Positions 48,941 to 60,655 are shown, counted from the stretch's first letter. The stretch: DNA of 64,000 nt from Halichoerus grypus (GCF_964656455.1 NC_135714.1:57251850-57315849); one strand, 5' to 3'. A program made the numbers and translations. The notes: generated by a model not told the origin, from the sequence alone.

Positions 48941-49475
48941 TGCCAGGGGTCTCTAAGACACCTGCAGGTTTGATGATTCACCTGGACTCACAGGACTCAA
49001 CATATTACAGTGCTTATGGCTATGACTTATTACAGTGGAAGGATACAAAGAAAAATCAGCAAAAGGAAAAGGCATACGAGGTGAAGTGCAGAGGAAACCA
49101 GGCACAAGCTTCCAAGAGTCCTCTCTGAGTGGAGTCACACGGGACGTGCCTGATTCCTCCAGGATGAGTTGTGACCACACATAAGAAAAGTTGTCTGCCA
49201 GGGAAACTCATTAGAGACTCAGTGTCCAAGGTTTTTATTGGGGGTTAGTCACATAGGCTATCTCCGCCTGGCATATCCCCAAATCCCAGATTCCCATAAA
49301 GAAAGCAGGTGTTCAGCATCTACCACATTGTTTATATACTTTAGGCACAGTGAGCACATTTTGGGGATGGTGGAAACCTGAAATTCAAGTTCTCGGATGC
49401 CAGCCAAGGGCTAATCTTGCAGGCAGGCCTTTCAAAGGACAGCAATCTTAGGATTGCGGTTAACTCTTTCCACAC
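48941..49475 (-). mobile_element. ERV-type solo LTR, reverse
   Basis: Minus-strand LTR of about 535 bp. Its 5' end is at 49475 (TGTGTGGAAA) and its 3' end is at 48941. The reverse complement of 49229-49236 supplies the AATAAA signal ('ccaataaaaacc'), followed by 'ggacactgagtctctaatg', 'gactcttggaagcttgtg' and 'gttgagtcctgtgagtcc'. No internal sequence was seen on either side. I recognise the LTR type but not its exact name; class ERV1 is my guess. Confidence 0.7.
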
Positions 49476-49913
49476 ATAGAATAAAATATAGTAAAAATAT
49501 AAAAACATTCCCAAGAATCATTCATATTAAAATTTGTGAATGAATACCCAGATAGGAAGAAGTACAAAGGAATGAATAGTAGGGCCTTAACTGTACCTAT
49601 AATGTTTTATTAAAAAGAAAAGAAAGATCCAAAGCATGTATGGGAAAATATTGATAGCTATTTAAATTTATGATGCATAAGTAAGTGTCTGTAATTTTAT
49701 TTGTGTTCATTTTGTACCTTTGAAATATTTAAATTAAAAGATGAAAGTAAAAAAATTAAAAATATACAAAAGGGAAACTATCTCTCATCAGAGCATATCA
49801 TTTAGAAATGACTATGCAACTGGAGAAACAGCTATGAATCAACCCAAATGTCCCAAGATTAAGATAAAAAAGTTGTAAGGTCGATAAAAGTATATCAAGT
49901 TAAGTGATTTTTT
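49476..49913. other. Unassigned; possible L1 3' tail
   Basis: Positions 49600-49750 ('gttcattttgtacctttgaa', 'atatttaaattaaaaga') weakly resemble an old L1 3' terminus on the plus strand. Confidence 0.35.
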
Positions 49914-50133
49914 AAAAAATTTCCTGACGGGGGCGCCTGGGTGGCTCAGTCGTTGGGCATCTCTCTTCGGCTCAGGTCGTGATCCCAGGATCCTGGGATC
50001 GAGCCCCGCATCGGGCTCCCTGCTCAGCGGCAAGCATGCTCCTCCCTCTCCACTCCCCCTGCTTGTGTTTCCTATCTCGCTGTGTCTCTCTCTGTCAAAT
50101 AAATAAGTAAAATCTTTAAAAAAAATTTCCTGA
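49914..50133 (+). mobile_element. CAN SINE with 14-bp TSD
   Basis: SINE 49928-50119, canonical head and 'tccactccccctgcttgtg' body. Exact target-site duplication aaaaaatttcctga at 49914-49927 and 50120-50133. Confidence 0.98.
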
Positions 50134-50861
50134 AAAATGTTTTAGAACGATAATGAGTACTGTGAAAGAGAATCTGAGCTTAAAGCAATATTAAACAGTC
50201 ATCCATCAGCCAATCAATCATGAATGCCCCACACATCATTCTAACCATAAAGCCACAAAGTTCTTTACATAGCCTAGAAACATTACGGACAAAGTAATAA
50301 GAGAGGAAACCACCCAGAACTCCAATGTACAATAGTTAATTAACTAACAATTTACTTCCATTTTCCTAATGATGGAGAGGCGAGGAGCAGGGGAGGCTAG
50401 GAACATGCACATGTATGCATGTGTATACACTTGAAAAAAAGAGAAAGACAGATGGGAAGAGAAGAGAGGACTCAGAACAGGGGAGACAAAGAATGAATAT
50501 GAATGAAGGAGAATGTATTTCTGGTGTCTACCACTAATTCTGGTATTTCCAAATCTAAAATGCCCTAGAGGTGCAAACATCCTATGTTTTCAAATAATAC
50601 TTTTTCATTATGCTTTTTCAAGATGTTTGAACAAGTTCAGCTTATAAAAAGAATGTAAAATAACAACTAAAGCCATACTTAAGCAAGTAGGAAGTACCAG
50701 AAGATTTAGAGAGTGATCACAGCCCTGTAGTATTAATCTGAGAAGGCCTGCAGAAGAATTACATTGTGAAATATTAACCAACTCTGGAAGCCCCTGAGGT
50801 TTTCTGCATGACCATTTATATTTAAAATAATAAGCACACTGATTTTATGGTGGTGATGATG
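50134..50861. other. Unassigned; holds a local duplicate
   Basis: Positions 50451-50538 match 52828-52915 without gaps. Otherwise nothing recognised. Confidence 0.5.
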
Positions 50862-51040
50862 ATGCACCAGGTGATGTTCAAAGTATTTTATCTCATTTAA
50901 TCCTTGAAAGAACCCAACGGGGAAGACACTGTTTCTTCCCTCGTCCACATGTGCAGAAACGAAGGCCCTGAAAGTTTAAGTAAATTGTGTAAGGCTGGAG
51001 CCCAGATTCACCTGGCAGCTTAGATCCAAAGCCTGTATTT
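50862..51040 (-). mobile_element. MIR SINE
   Basis: 'attttatctcatttaatcct', 'acatgtgcagaaacgaagg', 'aagtaaattgtgtaaggctg', 'gcagcttagatccaaagcct' in reverse MIR order. Confidence 0.8.
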
Positions 51041-51779
51041 TTAACTTTCCTTATTTCACTCACTTCATTTCCTATTATCTCATACTTTATGAAAGCATAA
51101 TATTCAACCAAAAATAACTACATTTCCTATACTGATTACTCATAATTCTGGCAAAGCTAATGTTATTATACAGGAAGGAGCAAAAGGGTATGTTTCTCCT
51201 ATGAATTAAAAGGAGGCCTCAGTAGCATTTCTCCCATACCAGTATTCTAAAGCATAGCAAAAACACCTGTGTGGGAAAGTGCCTCATTTCCTAAGCTGTT
51301 CTATAAATACCTGAATGCTATTTTTAGAAAATAATAAAATAAACTGTTCCTGAAAATTGTCATGCCTTCCTAACTTCCCAATGATGACCCCTTTTTCCTG
51401 GGCTCCTAGAAAACAGAAATCCGGGCCAAACATTTTTTTTAGTTCCTTTTATGTCCAGGGCAATGGAAAATCACTATGAGCTCACAGGGATAAATAACCA
51501 CCTTAGAAAAGCATACTGATGAAATTCTAGGGCCCCAGACAAGGGCACTCCTCTCTTCCGACTTCTACAGCGGTCTCTGCTCATCACACCGCATCTGTGG
51601 TACTGTGTTCTGTCTTGGGTGCTATTACCGAAATGGGACAGGAGAAATGCTTTACAGGGAATAAACTCCTTCTCTAAATAGCACTTTTCACTTCTAAGAT
51701 ACTAAATGGTTTATGTATATTATCTCTCTTCTACTGCTACAATGGGTGTTGGCCAAGTTAGGGTACTGGGCTGAGGGTT
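51041..51779. other. Unassigned
   Basis: No gene or repeat recognised. Confidence 0.4.
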
Positions 51780-52077
51780 GGAGGAGAAAAAGGAAAGGGA
51801 AAGGGAAGGGAAGGGAAGGGAAGGGAAGGGAAGGGAAGGGAAGGGAAGGAAAGGAAAGGAAAGGAAAGGAAAGGAAAGGAAAGGAAAGGAAAGGAAAGGA
51901 AAGGAAAGGAAAGGAAAGGAAAGGAAAGGAGGAGAGAGAGAAAGAGGAGAGAGAGAGAAAGGAAGGGAGGGAGGGAGGAAGGGACGGAGGGAGGGGGGAA
52001 AGAAAGAAAAGAAGGAAGGAAGGACGGAAGGAAGGAAGGAAAGAAGGGAGGGAGGAAGGAAGGAAGGAAGGAAGGAA

Positions 52078-52139
<62 letters not shown>

Positions 52140-52191
52140 AAAAAGAAAGAAAGAAAGAAAAAAGAAAAAGAAAGGAAGGAAGGAAGGAAGA
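51780..52191. repeat. 410-bp polypurine compound microsatellite
   Basis: Almost all G and A on the plus strand. Zones in order: (GGGAA)n 51791-51848, (GGAAA)n 51849-51929, mixed GA 51930-52016, (GGAA)n 52017-52080, (GAAA)n 52081-52140, then mixed A-rich and (GGAA). Only isolated C bases interrupt it (near 51984 and 52024). The long open frames on both strands here are low-complexity translations, not genes. Confidence 0.97.
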
Positions 52192-52204
52192 TTGATTTCT
52201 GGCA

Positions 52205-52727
52205 AAAGAAATAGCATTCCTTGGGGATCTAATGTACAGTAGGGTGACTGTAGTTAATAATGCTGTTTTGTATGTTTGCAACTTGCTGAGAGGGTAGATG
52301 TTAAGAGGTCTAAAGCCCCTCATCCCCCCCTCCAAAAAGTAACTGTGTGAGGTGATGGGTGTGTTAACTTGTTTGTGGGAATTATTTCATTTCACAACGT
52401 GTAGGGCAGTGAATCTCTTCTACATGATACTGTAATGATTGATTCATGACATGTATTGGGCAAAATCTAAAGAACTGTTCAAAAAAAGTAAACTCTAATG
52501 TAAGCAATACAATTAGTTAATAATAAGTTATCAATACTGGATCATCAATTGCAACAAATTCACCACACCAATGCAAGATGGTAATTATAGGAGAAACCGT
52601 GTATAGATGTGGGGAGAGAGGACATGGGAGAGATGATATAGAATTCTATATCTCTTGCAAACTTTTTCTGTAAACCTAGAACTGCTCTAAAAATAAAGTC
52701 TATAAAAAAAGAAAGAAATGGTATTCC
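52205..52727 (+). mobile_element. L1 3' end of two modules with one TSD
   Basis: The first module, 52221 to about 52400 ('ggggatctaatgtacagtag', 'gtgaggtgatgggtgtgtta'), is an L1MA-like 3'UTR. The second, about 52401-52711 ('ggatcatcaattgcaacaaa', 'acctagaactgctctaaaaa'), is an older L1M-like 3'UTR with poly-A. Target-site duplication aaagaaatRgYattcc at 52205-52220 and 52712-52727 (14 of 16). Confidence 0.75.
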
Positions 52728-52827
52728 CAAAGGCCCACACTGAAGAGAAAGCTTAGCAGTCCAGGAATTGAAATTTCTGTACAGCTGGACTCTCGACAGT
52801 GAGACAGAGAGAAAGAAAAACAAAGTA

Positions 52828-52915
52828 GATGGGAACAGGAGAGGGGACACAGGACAGGGGAGACAAAGAATGAATATTAATAAAAGAGAATATATTTCTG
52901 GTGTCTACCACTAAT
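52828..52915. repeat. Local duplicate of 50451-50538
   Basis: 88 bases aligned without gaps, 79 identical by my count (about 90 %), including an identical 20-mer core ending 'gaatgaatat' and an identical 'ctggtgtctaccactaat' end. Family unknown. Confidence 0.9.
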
Positions 52916-52954
52916 AGGTGGTAATAGACTAGGCCAGCTGGGAAAGTTAGGGTC

Positions 52955-53137
52955 AGATCATCAAAGCTCTTGGGCATCTGGGTGGCTCAGTCAGTTGGGC
53001 ATCTGCCTTCGGCTCAGGTCCTGATACCAGCGTCCTGGGATCGAGTCCCACGTGTGGCTCCCTGCTCAGCTGGGAGCCTGCTTTTTCCTCTCCCTCTGTT
53101 CCTCCCCACTGCTCACGTGCTTGCTCTCTTTCTCTCA

Positions 53138-53176
<39 letters not shown>

Positions 53177-53198
53177 AATTTTAAAAGATCATCAAAGC
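52955..53198 (+). mobile_element. CAN SINE with long (AAAT)n tail
   Basis: SINE 52971-53185; the head lacks the usual GGGCGCC start ('tgggcatctgggtggctcag'). The tail is an expanded (AAAT)n of about 40 bases (53138-53178). Target-site duplication agatcatcaaagc at 52955-52967 and 53186-53198, extending to 15 of 16. Confidence 0.97.
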
Positions 53199-54754
53199 CC
53201 TGTGAGTCAGGACAAGAAGGGGCTTGGGGGGGACAGGAGTAGAGGGTCTGGAGAGAGGGGCAGAGGAATCATGAGAAGCCACTGAAATGGTGAAAGCATC
53301 ACTGTGACTACAGTTTGGATAATGAACTTGAAGGGCACCAAATGAAATTGTCAATATTCAATTGTTTTGGACCTACACAAGTGGCAATTACCTATGATTC
53401 AACCTCATTAAAACGTTCCTAAGAGGAAACAGAACTGGAGACCAGACAACCGTTACACAGTGTGGGTAAAAAACGAGGAAACACCACACAGTGACAGTGA
53501 GCATGTGGTTACTGAAGCAGACAAGCTGGATGACAACATGTTAAGGCTATTACAGATGGGCTGCTTGCGTAGGACAAAAAAAAAAAAAAAAGGTTAACTA
53601 AATGACCTAAAATCTGGGTTCCAGAGTTTGAAGGAACCTTAGGAAACATAACAACTAACTCTAATCACCCAACCCTACCTTATTTTTGCAATTGGAAAAA
53701 TGGTGTATTTTCACCCTTTCATTTAAAAAAAAAATGTATTATGAGTATGTTCCAGGTGCCAGGCTCTGTGCTGAACACCGTGACTATAAAGAGGCTTTAA
53801 GGAGCTTTAAATCTGATATATCCACTTGGAGGGTGGTTACAAGCCCAACAGAGAAGTGAGCCCTTTAGATCTCTGTGCTAGTGGCAAATGAGGACCAAAA
53901 CTCCTACCTTCTAACTCCTGGAGACCCAGGCTCTTTGCATTGTACTGTGCTGCACAGATTTCCTAAGCTTTGTTTGAGATAGGCAGCCACAGCTAGGTCC
54001 CTCAGCCTCGCCATGCCATCCAGGAATAAGAGGGGCAGCAAGGATGGAAATTAAGTCGGCAAGCACAATCCTGCTCCCTTCCACAGCCCTCCCTACTGTG
54101 GTGGCCCCGTTGCTGCATGAGCTCAGGGTGCCTATATGTCTAGATCTACTTTTCCCTAAGTAGAGCCCCATCTATCACTACCCTACCTCATCCATTTCTT
54201 CTTGCCTTCTTACAAATCAAAAAAATTCCACCCTCTTAATCCACAGTATTGGAAACATTGCATGATTACATTATAACATCATTTTGTACTGAAATTCACT
54301 TTACCCGAAAATTCAAATTACCCTTATAGTTTTGTCTATGCATGTCCCTCACAGAGGCTCTAGAGAAATGTGCTAGCTAGGTTTAAAGCACATCACCTAT
54401 TTTCTCCAAGAACAGTTCTAGAAGAGGAAAAGCAAGAAAAAGAGGCCAAGAGAATAAAGGAAATTCTTCTGTTGACTTCTTTGCCTGAACCCAATTTATT
54501 TCTTTTTTCACGTTTTTTCACTCTAGGTTATTTCAAAGATAACTGGAGGTAGCAACTTTACTTTATTTCTAGCAGTCAGGTACTAGAAAGGAAATTTTGA
54601 CACACACTTTCTCTTGAAACAATTGCTCCTAGAAAACATTCTACTTCTATCTTTCAGATATTTTGCAGTGGAAATAGTATTCCCCATTTCCTTTCCTTCT
54701 TCCTATGATCTGGAGTTTTTAGATTGGAATTGGAACCTGTCATGAGATATGATC
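53199..54754. other. MIR3 and L2 scraps, otherwise unassigned
   Basis: Positions 53618-53705 ('ggttccagagtttgaaggaa') resemble a reverse MIR3. Positions 53730-53830 ('gtgccaggctctgtgctgaa') are a reverse L2 3' end. A17 lies at 53576-53592. The minus-strand 86-codon frame 53911-54171 has no recognised domain. Confidence 0.5.
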
Positions 54755-55129
54755 TTTTTTTTCTTTTTCTTTTTTTACAATATTATTGACTATATTCCCT
54801 ATGCTGTACTTTTCATCTCTGTGGTTTATTTATTTTATAACTGGTTTGTATAAAGGTTTGTACCTTTTTATCCCCTTCACTTATTTTGCCTGTCCCTCTG
54901 CGCCCCCTCCCTTCTGGCAACCACCAGTTTCTCTATATTTATAGGTCTGTTTCTTATGTTTCTTTGTTCATTTGTTTGGTTTTCTTTTTTTAGATTCCAC
55001 CTACAAGTGAAATCATATGGTATTTGTCTTTCTCTGTTTGACTTATTTTATTAGCTTAACACCTCTAGGTCAATGCATGTTGTCACAAATGGCAAGATGT
55101 CATTCTTTTTTATGGCTGAGTAATATTCC

Positions 55130-55166
<37 letters not shown>

Positions 55167-55375
55167 CATCTTCTCTATCCATTCATCTATTGATGAACAC
55201 TTCAGTTGCTTCCACAACTTGGCTATTGTAAATAATGCTGCAATGAACATAGGGTATATATATCTTTTCAAATTAGTGTTTTCATTTTCTTTAGATAGAT
55301 ACCCAGTAATGGAATTACTCAATCATAATGGTATATCTATCTTTAGAGATACCATCTTTAAATACTTGGAACCAG
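54755..55375 (-). mobile_element. L1 3' region, reverse
   Basis: Minus-strand L1: 'ccctatgctgtacttttcat', 'agattccacctacaagtgaa', 'atggctgagtaatattccat', 'attgtaaataatgctgcaat', 'gatacccagtaatggaatt'. An (AC)n microsatellite (55134-55164) has grown inside it. Frames are broken. Confidence 0.85.
55134..55164. repeat. (AC)15 microsatellite
   Basis: Pure AC dinucleotide run within the reverse L1. Confidence 0.97.
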
Positions 55376-57454
55376 AATAAGCAGGAGAACCCGAACTAAA
55401 ATACTCACAAATTCTCTCAGTCTAATAGAATTTTCTCTTTGTTGTCTTAACTTTTTAAACATAAAATGCATGAATGTATGACTACATTTTTAAAAATAGC
55501 AATAAAAAGTAAGCAAAAGTCTTCTCTCACCATCTCATCTCCCAATTATTATTCTACTCACAAAGGAAATCATTGTTATTTGTGTTCTCACTGCCACCAA
55601 TTTTGTCATTAAAGTCAAGAGCTAAATCTTGTTACTCTCAAACATAATATTGTGACATGTAATGATAAAATACATAATCAATCCTTTCATACACAGAATA
55701 TGTACATAAACTCAGAATTTAGGAAATTAAAAAATGTAGAGAACATTTATCTCATAGCAATAAAATCAAATACACTTATTTTAAGAATATACATAATGCT
55801 GGATCAATTAAAATGATAATCCAGGATAGGAAATAGTGTTAAGAATATCAACTCTTCCATTTTCACATATGACTAGATAAAATCATCAGCACAAATCATG
55901 TATTAAGTTTTTGGAATTTTTTGCTTTATTAAGGAACTTAACTTGAAAAGAAGCTATGTTCATGCAAAGAATAGTAGTAAATTAAAAGTAAACAGCCTAA
56001 ACAGTCTATATCTGGACATAAATACTGACTCACTCTTTTTTTTCACACTGATTTTCCCACAGGAAGGAACAGATTAAAGGGTGGATTACTTCAAGCACTA
56101 TAAAGGTCTCTAGACTGACCTCACTCTTAGAGGGAACTCTTTCAGGGGAATAATGCTATAAAGAACAGTGAAAGCCCAAGAAAACCCACAACTGAGCCCT
56201 TCAGAGGGCCCTCATTCACAGTCCTCATTGACACTCCCTGGCCTCTCTGAGGGAATTCAAAATAATTCACTGCCCACCATAATACTGAATTCACAACAGA
56301 GGAAAAAAGATGATGGAGCTGCTTTGCATCTGTTTAATTTTTTACAGAAATGTTAAAGGGGTTAATCTTCTACAAGTCCAGTCATGTGCTTTCACAAAGG
56401 GCCAAGAAAGGAGTCGCAAAGCCCGCCATGACTCAAAGGGAGGCTCTTTGTGTCTTCTTTTCTGCACTCTGTCTGACAAAGAGGCTGCCTAAGTTCCTAG
56501 GCTTCTGGCTCCTGCCTGAATTCTGAAGTCAGTGAATCAACAATGATGTCATTGCTTCGGAAGACCACTTTTGGCTGAGATAATGAAGATCTCTTCACCC
56601 AGAGCATTATCATCTTGGTGGCATACATTTCCTAAGCTTTTAAATACAAAAGAATCCTACTTGATCAGACCTTTTTGCTTTATTTTCTGCATTATTGGAA
56701 AGAAAGCATCTGGGGACATATCTCCTTCTCACCAAAACATAGCTTTTTAAGTTTAGCGAGTAGATGCTATTGAACTAGACTGATTTACTCAGACGTTTAA
56801 GAGGGGGAAAGATTATGCTTTTTTAATGAGAGATAGGTCTGTTGTTCAATTTATATTCTGTTACTAAAATTCTACTAGTTGGTAGGCAACATACATCGTT
56901 ACATAAACAAGATCCATTTCTCCCTCCTTTTGTTGCCAATATATGTATGCATATGGCTTGGGAAAGCACATTAAATTACCCAAAGAATATTAAAACAGCT
57001 TGAGGACAGTTATTCCCCCCAGATTTTTAAAATAATGGACCCTTTTCAAAACCCTTTAAAAGCTTTGGAAGCTCTCGGGGAGAAAAAGGACAATACAGAT
57101 AGGCACATACATACAAAATTGGTGCCCTTGCAGACTAAGAAACTCTGCTTTACAGAGTACAATTTCATTGGAAAAGAAAAATTCTGTCCAGCTCTTTTTG
57201 AAAAGTATTTATGTACAACAACTTTCTTAATAGAGTGAGCATTTTCTCAAAACATTTTCTAATTTCCCCTTCTAAACTGTCTTATAGTAGGCTCTTCTCT
57301 AATTATATACAATGTTAGTTATGAAAAAGTAGACTTAAATTATTATAAGCAAGAACGTTGAAGAAAAATAAAATATTTATTTTTATTCTCAATGGAGAAT
57401 ATTAGATGAGGTTAGACAAAATGAGTTGGATATGAATTAAAACAGCCAAACCAT
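55376..57454. other. Long unassigned stretch
   Basis: About 2 kb with no repeat that I recognise. This is one of the least repeat-like blocks in the window. Frames at 56168-56492 and 57035-57238 show no known domain. Confidence 0.45.
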
Positions 57455-57565
57455 ATGTGCCAGAGGTTGAAGCAAATTATCTCATTTAGTCCTCAGATAT
57501 GAAACAAATATTACTATCCCCACGTTTCAGATCCTACAAAACCCAAGGCAGATATTTATTCTCTT
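57455..57565 (-). mobile_element. MIR fragment
   Basis: 'aattatctcatttagtcctc' and 'ttactatccccacgtttcag' are the reverse MIR middle. Confidence 0.7.
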
Positions 57566-57609
57566 CTCAAAAATATGATCTAGAGTTTTCTAGGTAAAGT
57601 CTGATAGAA

Positions 57610-57920
57610 GGATACATTCCAACATTTCAAAAGGAAGAGCTATGCAGCCCAGCACATATAAAGACAAATGAGAAGGTGAGGTGCGGGAAAATGTGTGTTT
57701 GGGAATTTAGGGTTCAGTAGAGCCAAAGCACATAGTGTATAGTGGGGCAATGGGAGTCCCTAATGAGTAGCAAGAGAGCTAAAATAGGGGAGTTCCAGTC
57801 ACGGAGGACAATGCTAAAAGTATATGTATTTTATCGAATAGCAAATGGGGAATGACTAAAGAATTTTAGACTAAACAGTGACATAAAGTATTTCAGTTTA
57901 CAAAGATCATTACAACTTCA
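57610..57920 (-). mobile_element. L2 LINE
   Basis: Reverse L2 phrases: 'gatacattccaacatttc', 'gttcagtagagccaaagcac', 'gaattttagactaaacagtg', 'tcagtttacaaagatcatta'. Strongly diverged. Confidence 0.55.
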
Positions 57921-57991
57921 ATCAAAAGCAGTAATCTCTAAAACAGAGTACCAGGGTACTTATATTCAAAACATATATAAAAATAGTTGCT

Positions 57992-58195
57992 GGGGCACCT
58001 GGGTGGCTCAGTTGGTTAAGCATCGGACTCTTGATTTCAGCCCAGGTTATTATCTCAGGGTTATGAGATAGAGCCCCACATTGGGCTCTGCACTCAGCAG
58101 GGAGTCAGCTTGAGATTCTCTCCCTCTCCCTCTGCTGCATGCATGCTGTCTGTCTCTCTCTGTCTCAAATAAATAAATAAATCTTTAAAAATATA
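57992..58195 (+). mobile_element. CAN SINE, older variant
   Basis: Head 'ggggcacctgggtggctcag', then 'gcatcggactcttgatttca' and 'gagattctctccctctccct', a variant different from the other copies. Tail (AAAT)n. No clear target-site duplication. Confidence 0.95.
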
Positions 58196-58634
58196 TCAAA
58201 TTTATTCACTTAAAAAAAAACCTACATCTAATCAGGAGCCAAATTTTCTCTTTTTCCTGGAAGATGGGCACTTGGCATTACTTTTGAAGCACACCATGTT
58301 GGGATACTTACAATTGTTTCATGATTTCAAAAACAAATGATACAAATTATGCTTTCTGTATATTTTATAAAAAGCAGAGCAAAACAAAATAAAACAAGCA
58401 AACGAAACTAAGTAATACATATAACAAAGAACCCTTATCTCTGCCCCCTCCCTGAATCCTATACTCAGAGACTAGATACGGGTCAGGGATGGTGTAAGGC
58501 ATTCTGTTGTGCACCTTACTTTGAAATTTCAAAAGTTAAACATGCAATGGTTATAACGATCACGAACAGCAACACATGAAAGTAGCCCTGTAAAAATGAT
58601 TTGCTCTGCTTCTCAAAATTCATTCAACCCCATC
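58196..58634. other. Unassigned
   Basis: Nothing recognised. Confidence 0.4.
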
Positions 58635-58900
58635 CCCTCCTCCTTTTTTACAGAAGAGTAGACACATTAGATGTCTTCATCACCTCTCACCTAGATTACT
58701 CCAGCAAACTCCAAACTGCCTGCAATCTCCCACCCCTCTATTCTGTACCCCAGTGAATGGCAGCTAGATCTTCTAAAATACATAACATACTACATCACTT
58801 CAGTGAGTACATTAGATTTTTATTTTTTTGCTTTATTTTTTTTAACTTGTAAAGTAAGGGTCTTTGCAATCTAGCATTAACCGGCCTTTCCTGAGACAAA
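58635..58900 (+). mobile_element. L2 LINE
   Basis: 'cacctctcacctagattact', 'aactgcctgcaatctccca' and 'gcagctagatcttctaaaat' match plus-strand L2, opposite in strand to its L2 neighbours. Confidence 0.6.
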
Positions 58901-58984
58901 TATGAGAAAAGGACACAACTATTGTTTTTGGCAGGGGTAAGAAAGGAAAAGGGAAAGACGTGAGAGACATGATGGGTTGCCTGC

Positions 58985-59150
58985 CCATCTTGCATACGGC
59001 ACCGTATCATAACGGCACCTTGAGGTAAGAAGAATTTCCATTTTATAAATGAGGCAAGTGTATCTGAAGAAGTGGTCCAAAGTTCCTAAGGTCACAGACC
59101 TAATCAACAATAGAGCCACTATTTGAACTCATGTCTGTCAGGATCCAAAA
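58985..59150 (-). mobile_element. MIR SINE
   Basis: 'ttccattttataaatgaggc', 'gttcctaaggtcacagacc', 'agagccactatttgaactca' in reverse MIR order. Confidence 0.75.
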
Positions 59151-60154
59151 CCCACACCAAAAAAGATTTATGGAATATTCAATGGAGATGATACTTGAGA
59201 CCATAAAAGAACATCTCTTTTGGAACTATGTAGAATAAAATTGAATATGAGGGGAAATGCCCTACTAAATGGTAAGAAAAAAGAGTCCAAATAACTGATC
59301 GGAGATAGGAAGAGATAAGGAGGCCAACGTGAGTGCAACAGAAGCCAAAATAACAGAAAACTTAGAGAAACAATATCTTATCAAATGTCATGAAGAGGTC
59401 CAAGAGAATGAGCTCTGAGAAGAAAACTGTTGAAATTTGTATGGGTCTTTCAGTATCTGGGGGAAACTACGTTTAAGTGCTGAGGATGACAGCCAAGCTC
59501 AGTGGGAGCTGGATGAGAGACGAAGTGATAAGAAGGAGGGAGTAAAAGGAGATATGTTCTTTACAGAAATTTGGCAATGATGGTGATGAAAAACAACAAC
59601 AACAAAGGGGCAAAAGGGCCAAAATTCCAGTCAAATATTTATGAAGACAGAAGAGACCTAGATCATCCATCTATACATACATCTGCATTTCCCACTTGAG
59701 ACCCATGAATATCTTTATGAAAGTCCATGAAGATGAAAAATGAAAAGTCTTTAGAATAAGAGGAAGAAATAGTGACTAAGTAAACAAATTCTACATCCTA
59801 AATCTGGAGCACCCCACAATCTCTTCTGTGCTGTGCATCCCATTCCTGAGTCCCGTTCAACCACTGCCCTCTGACGCTCAGATAATGTAATGAAGTCCCC
59901 TTAAACCATCAGCAGGAGACTTCTTTACATAGTCTGGGTTTGATAAATAGACATCTGAGATGAGAAGCACCCCTTTGGATCATCTTGTCATTTTCCCCTA
60001 TGAATCCTTAACACTGTGGGCCTTCTTAGATGTCACACTGGCTGTCCTACATAGTTGGACATTTCATTTTTGACCTTCCTGATGAATTTCAGTTGAAAGC
60101 TCCTTTTGTTCAGTTTTAAAGGTACTTAACATTTCTGACTATCAAGTTCAGGCA
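59151..60154. other. Unassigned; L2 patch
   Basis: Positions 59370-59640 ('atcaaatgtcatgaagaggt', 'caagagaatgagctctgaga') resemble the reverse L2 reverse-transcriptase region. The rest is unrecognised. Confidence 0.45.
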
Positions 60155-60245
60155 TTCATTTATTTAATCAATATGTGCTGAAGACCTTCTCTGGGCTAGG
60201 CTTTGTACTAGACCTTAAATAAGCAATGTTGAGCAAAGAGGAACA
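60155..60245 (-). mobile_element. L2 LINE 3' end
   Basis: 'caatatgtgctgaagacctt' and 'gggctaggctttgtactaga' match a reverse L2 3' end. Confidence 0.6.
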
Positions 60246-60436
60246 ATTGGAGTAATCCCACCTATTCTATGTCATGTAATTCTTAGGAGACTCAAATGAA
60301 GTGAGGCTTATGAAAGAACTTTGAAAACTATTACGACGATACATACCATGGTGCAAATCCTTGACCTGTGCTGTCCATTACAAAAGCAATTAGTCACAGG
60401 CAGCTCCTTAAATTACATTAATTAAAATTAAAATTA

Positions 60437-60655
60437 GGGGTGCCTGGGTGGCTCAGTCAGTTAAGGGTCTGCCTTCAGCTCAGGTCATGATCCTGGGGTC
60501 CCAGGATCGAGCCTCGCATTGGGCTACTTGCTCCTCGGGGAGCCTGCTTCTCCCTCTCCCTCTGTCTGCCGCTCCCCCTGCTTGTGCACTTGCTCTCTCT
60601 CTGTCAAATAAATAAATAAATAAATAAATAAAATCTTTTAAAAAATTAAAAAATT
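60437..60655 (+). mobile_element. CAN SINE
   Basis: Head 'ggggtgcctgggtggctcag', 'ccgctccccctgcttgtgc' body, tail (AAAT)6 then A-rich. Flanked by similar attaaaattaaaatta-type sequence on both sides, probably the target-site duplication. Confidence 0.95.

Noticed and set aside
51694..52335. Open frames of 154-213 codons on both strands
   Set aside because: They are translations of the polypurine microsatellite (K/E/R/G one way, S/F/L/P the other) and have no stops only because of low complexity.
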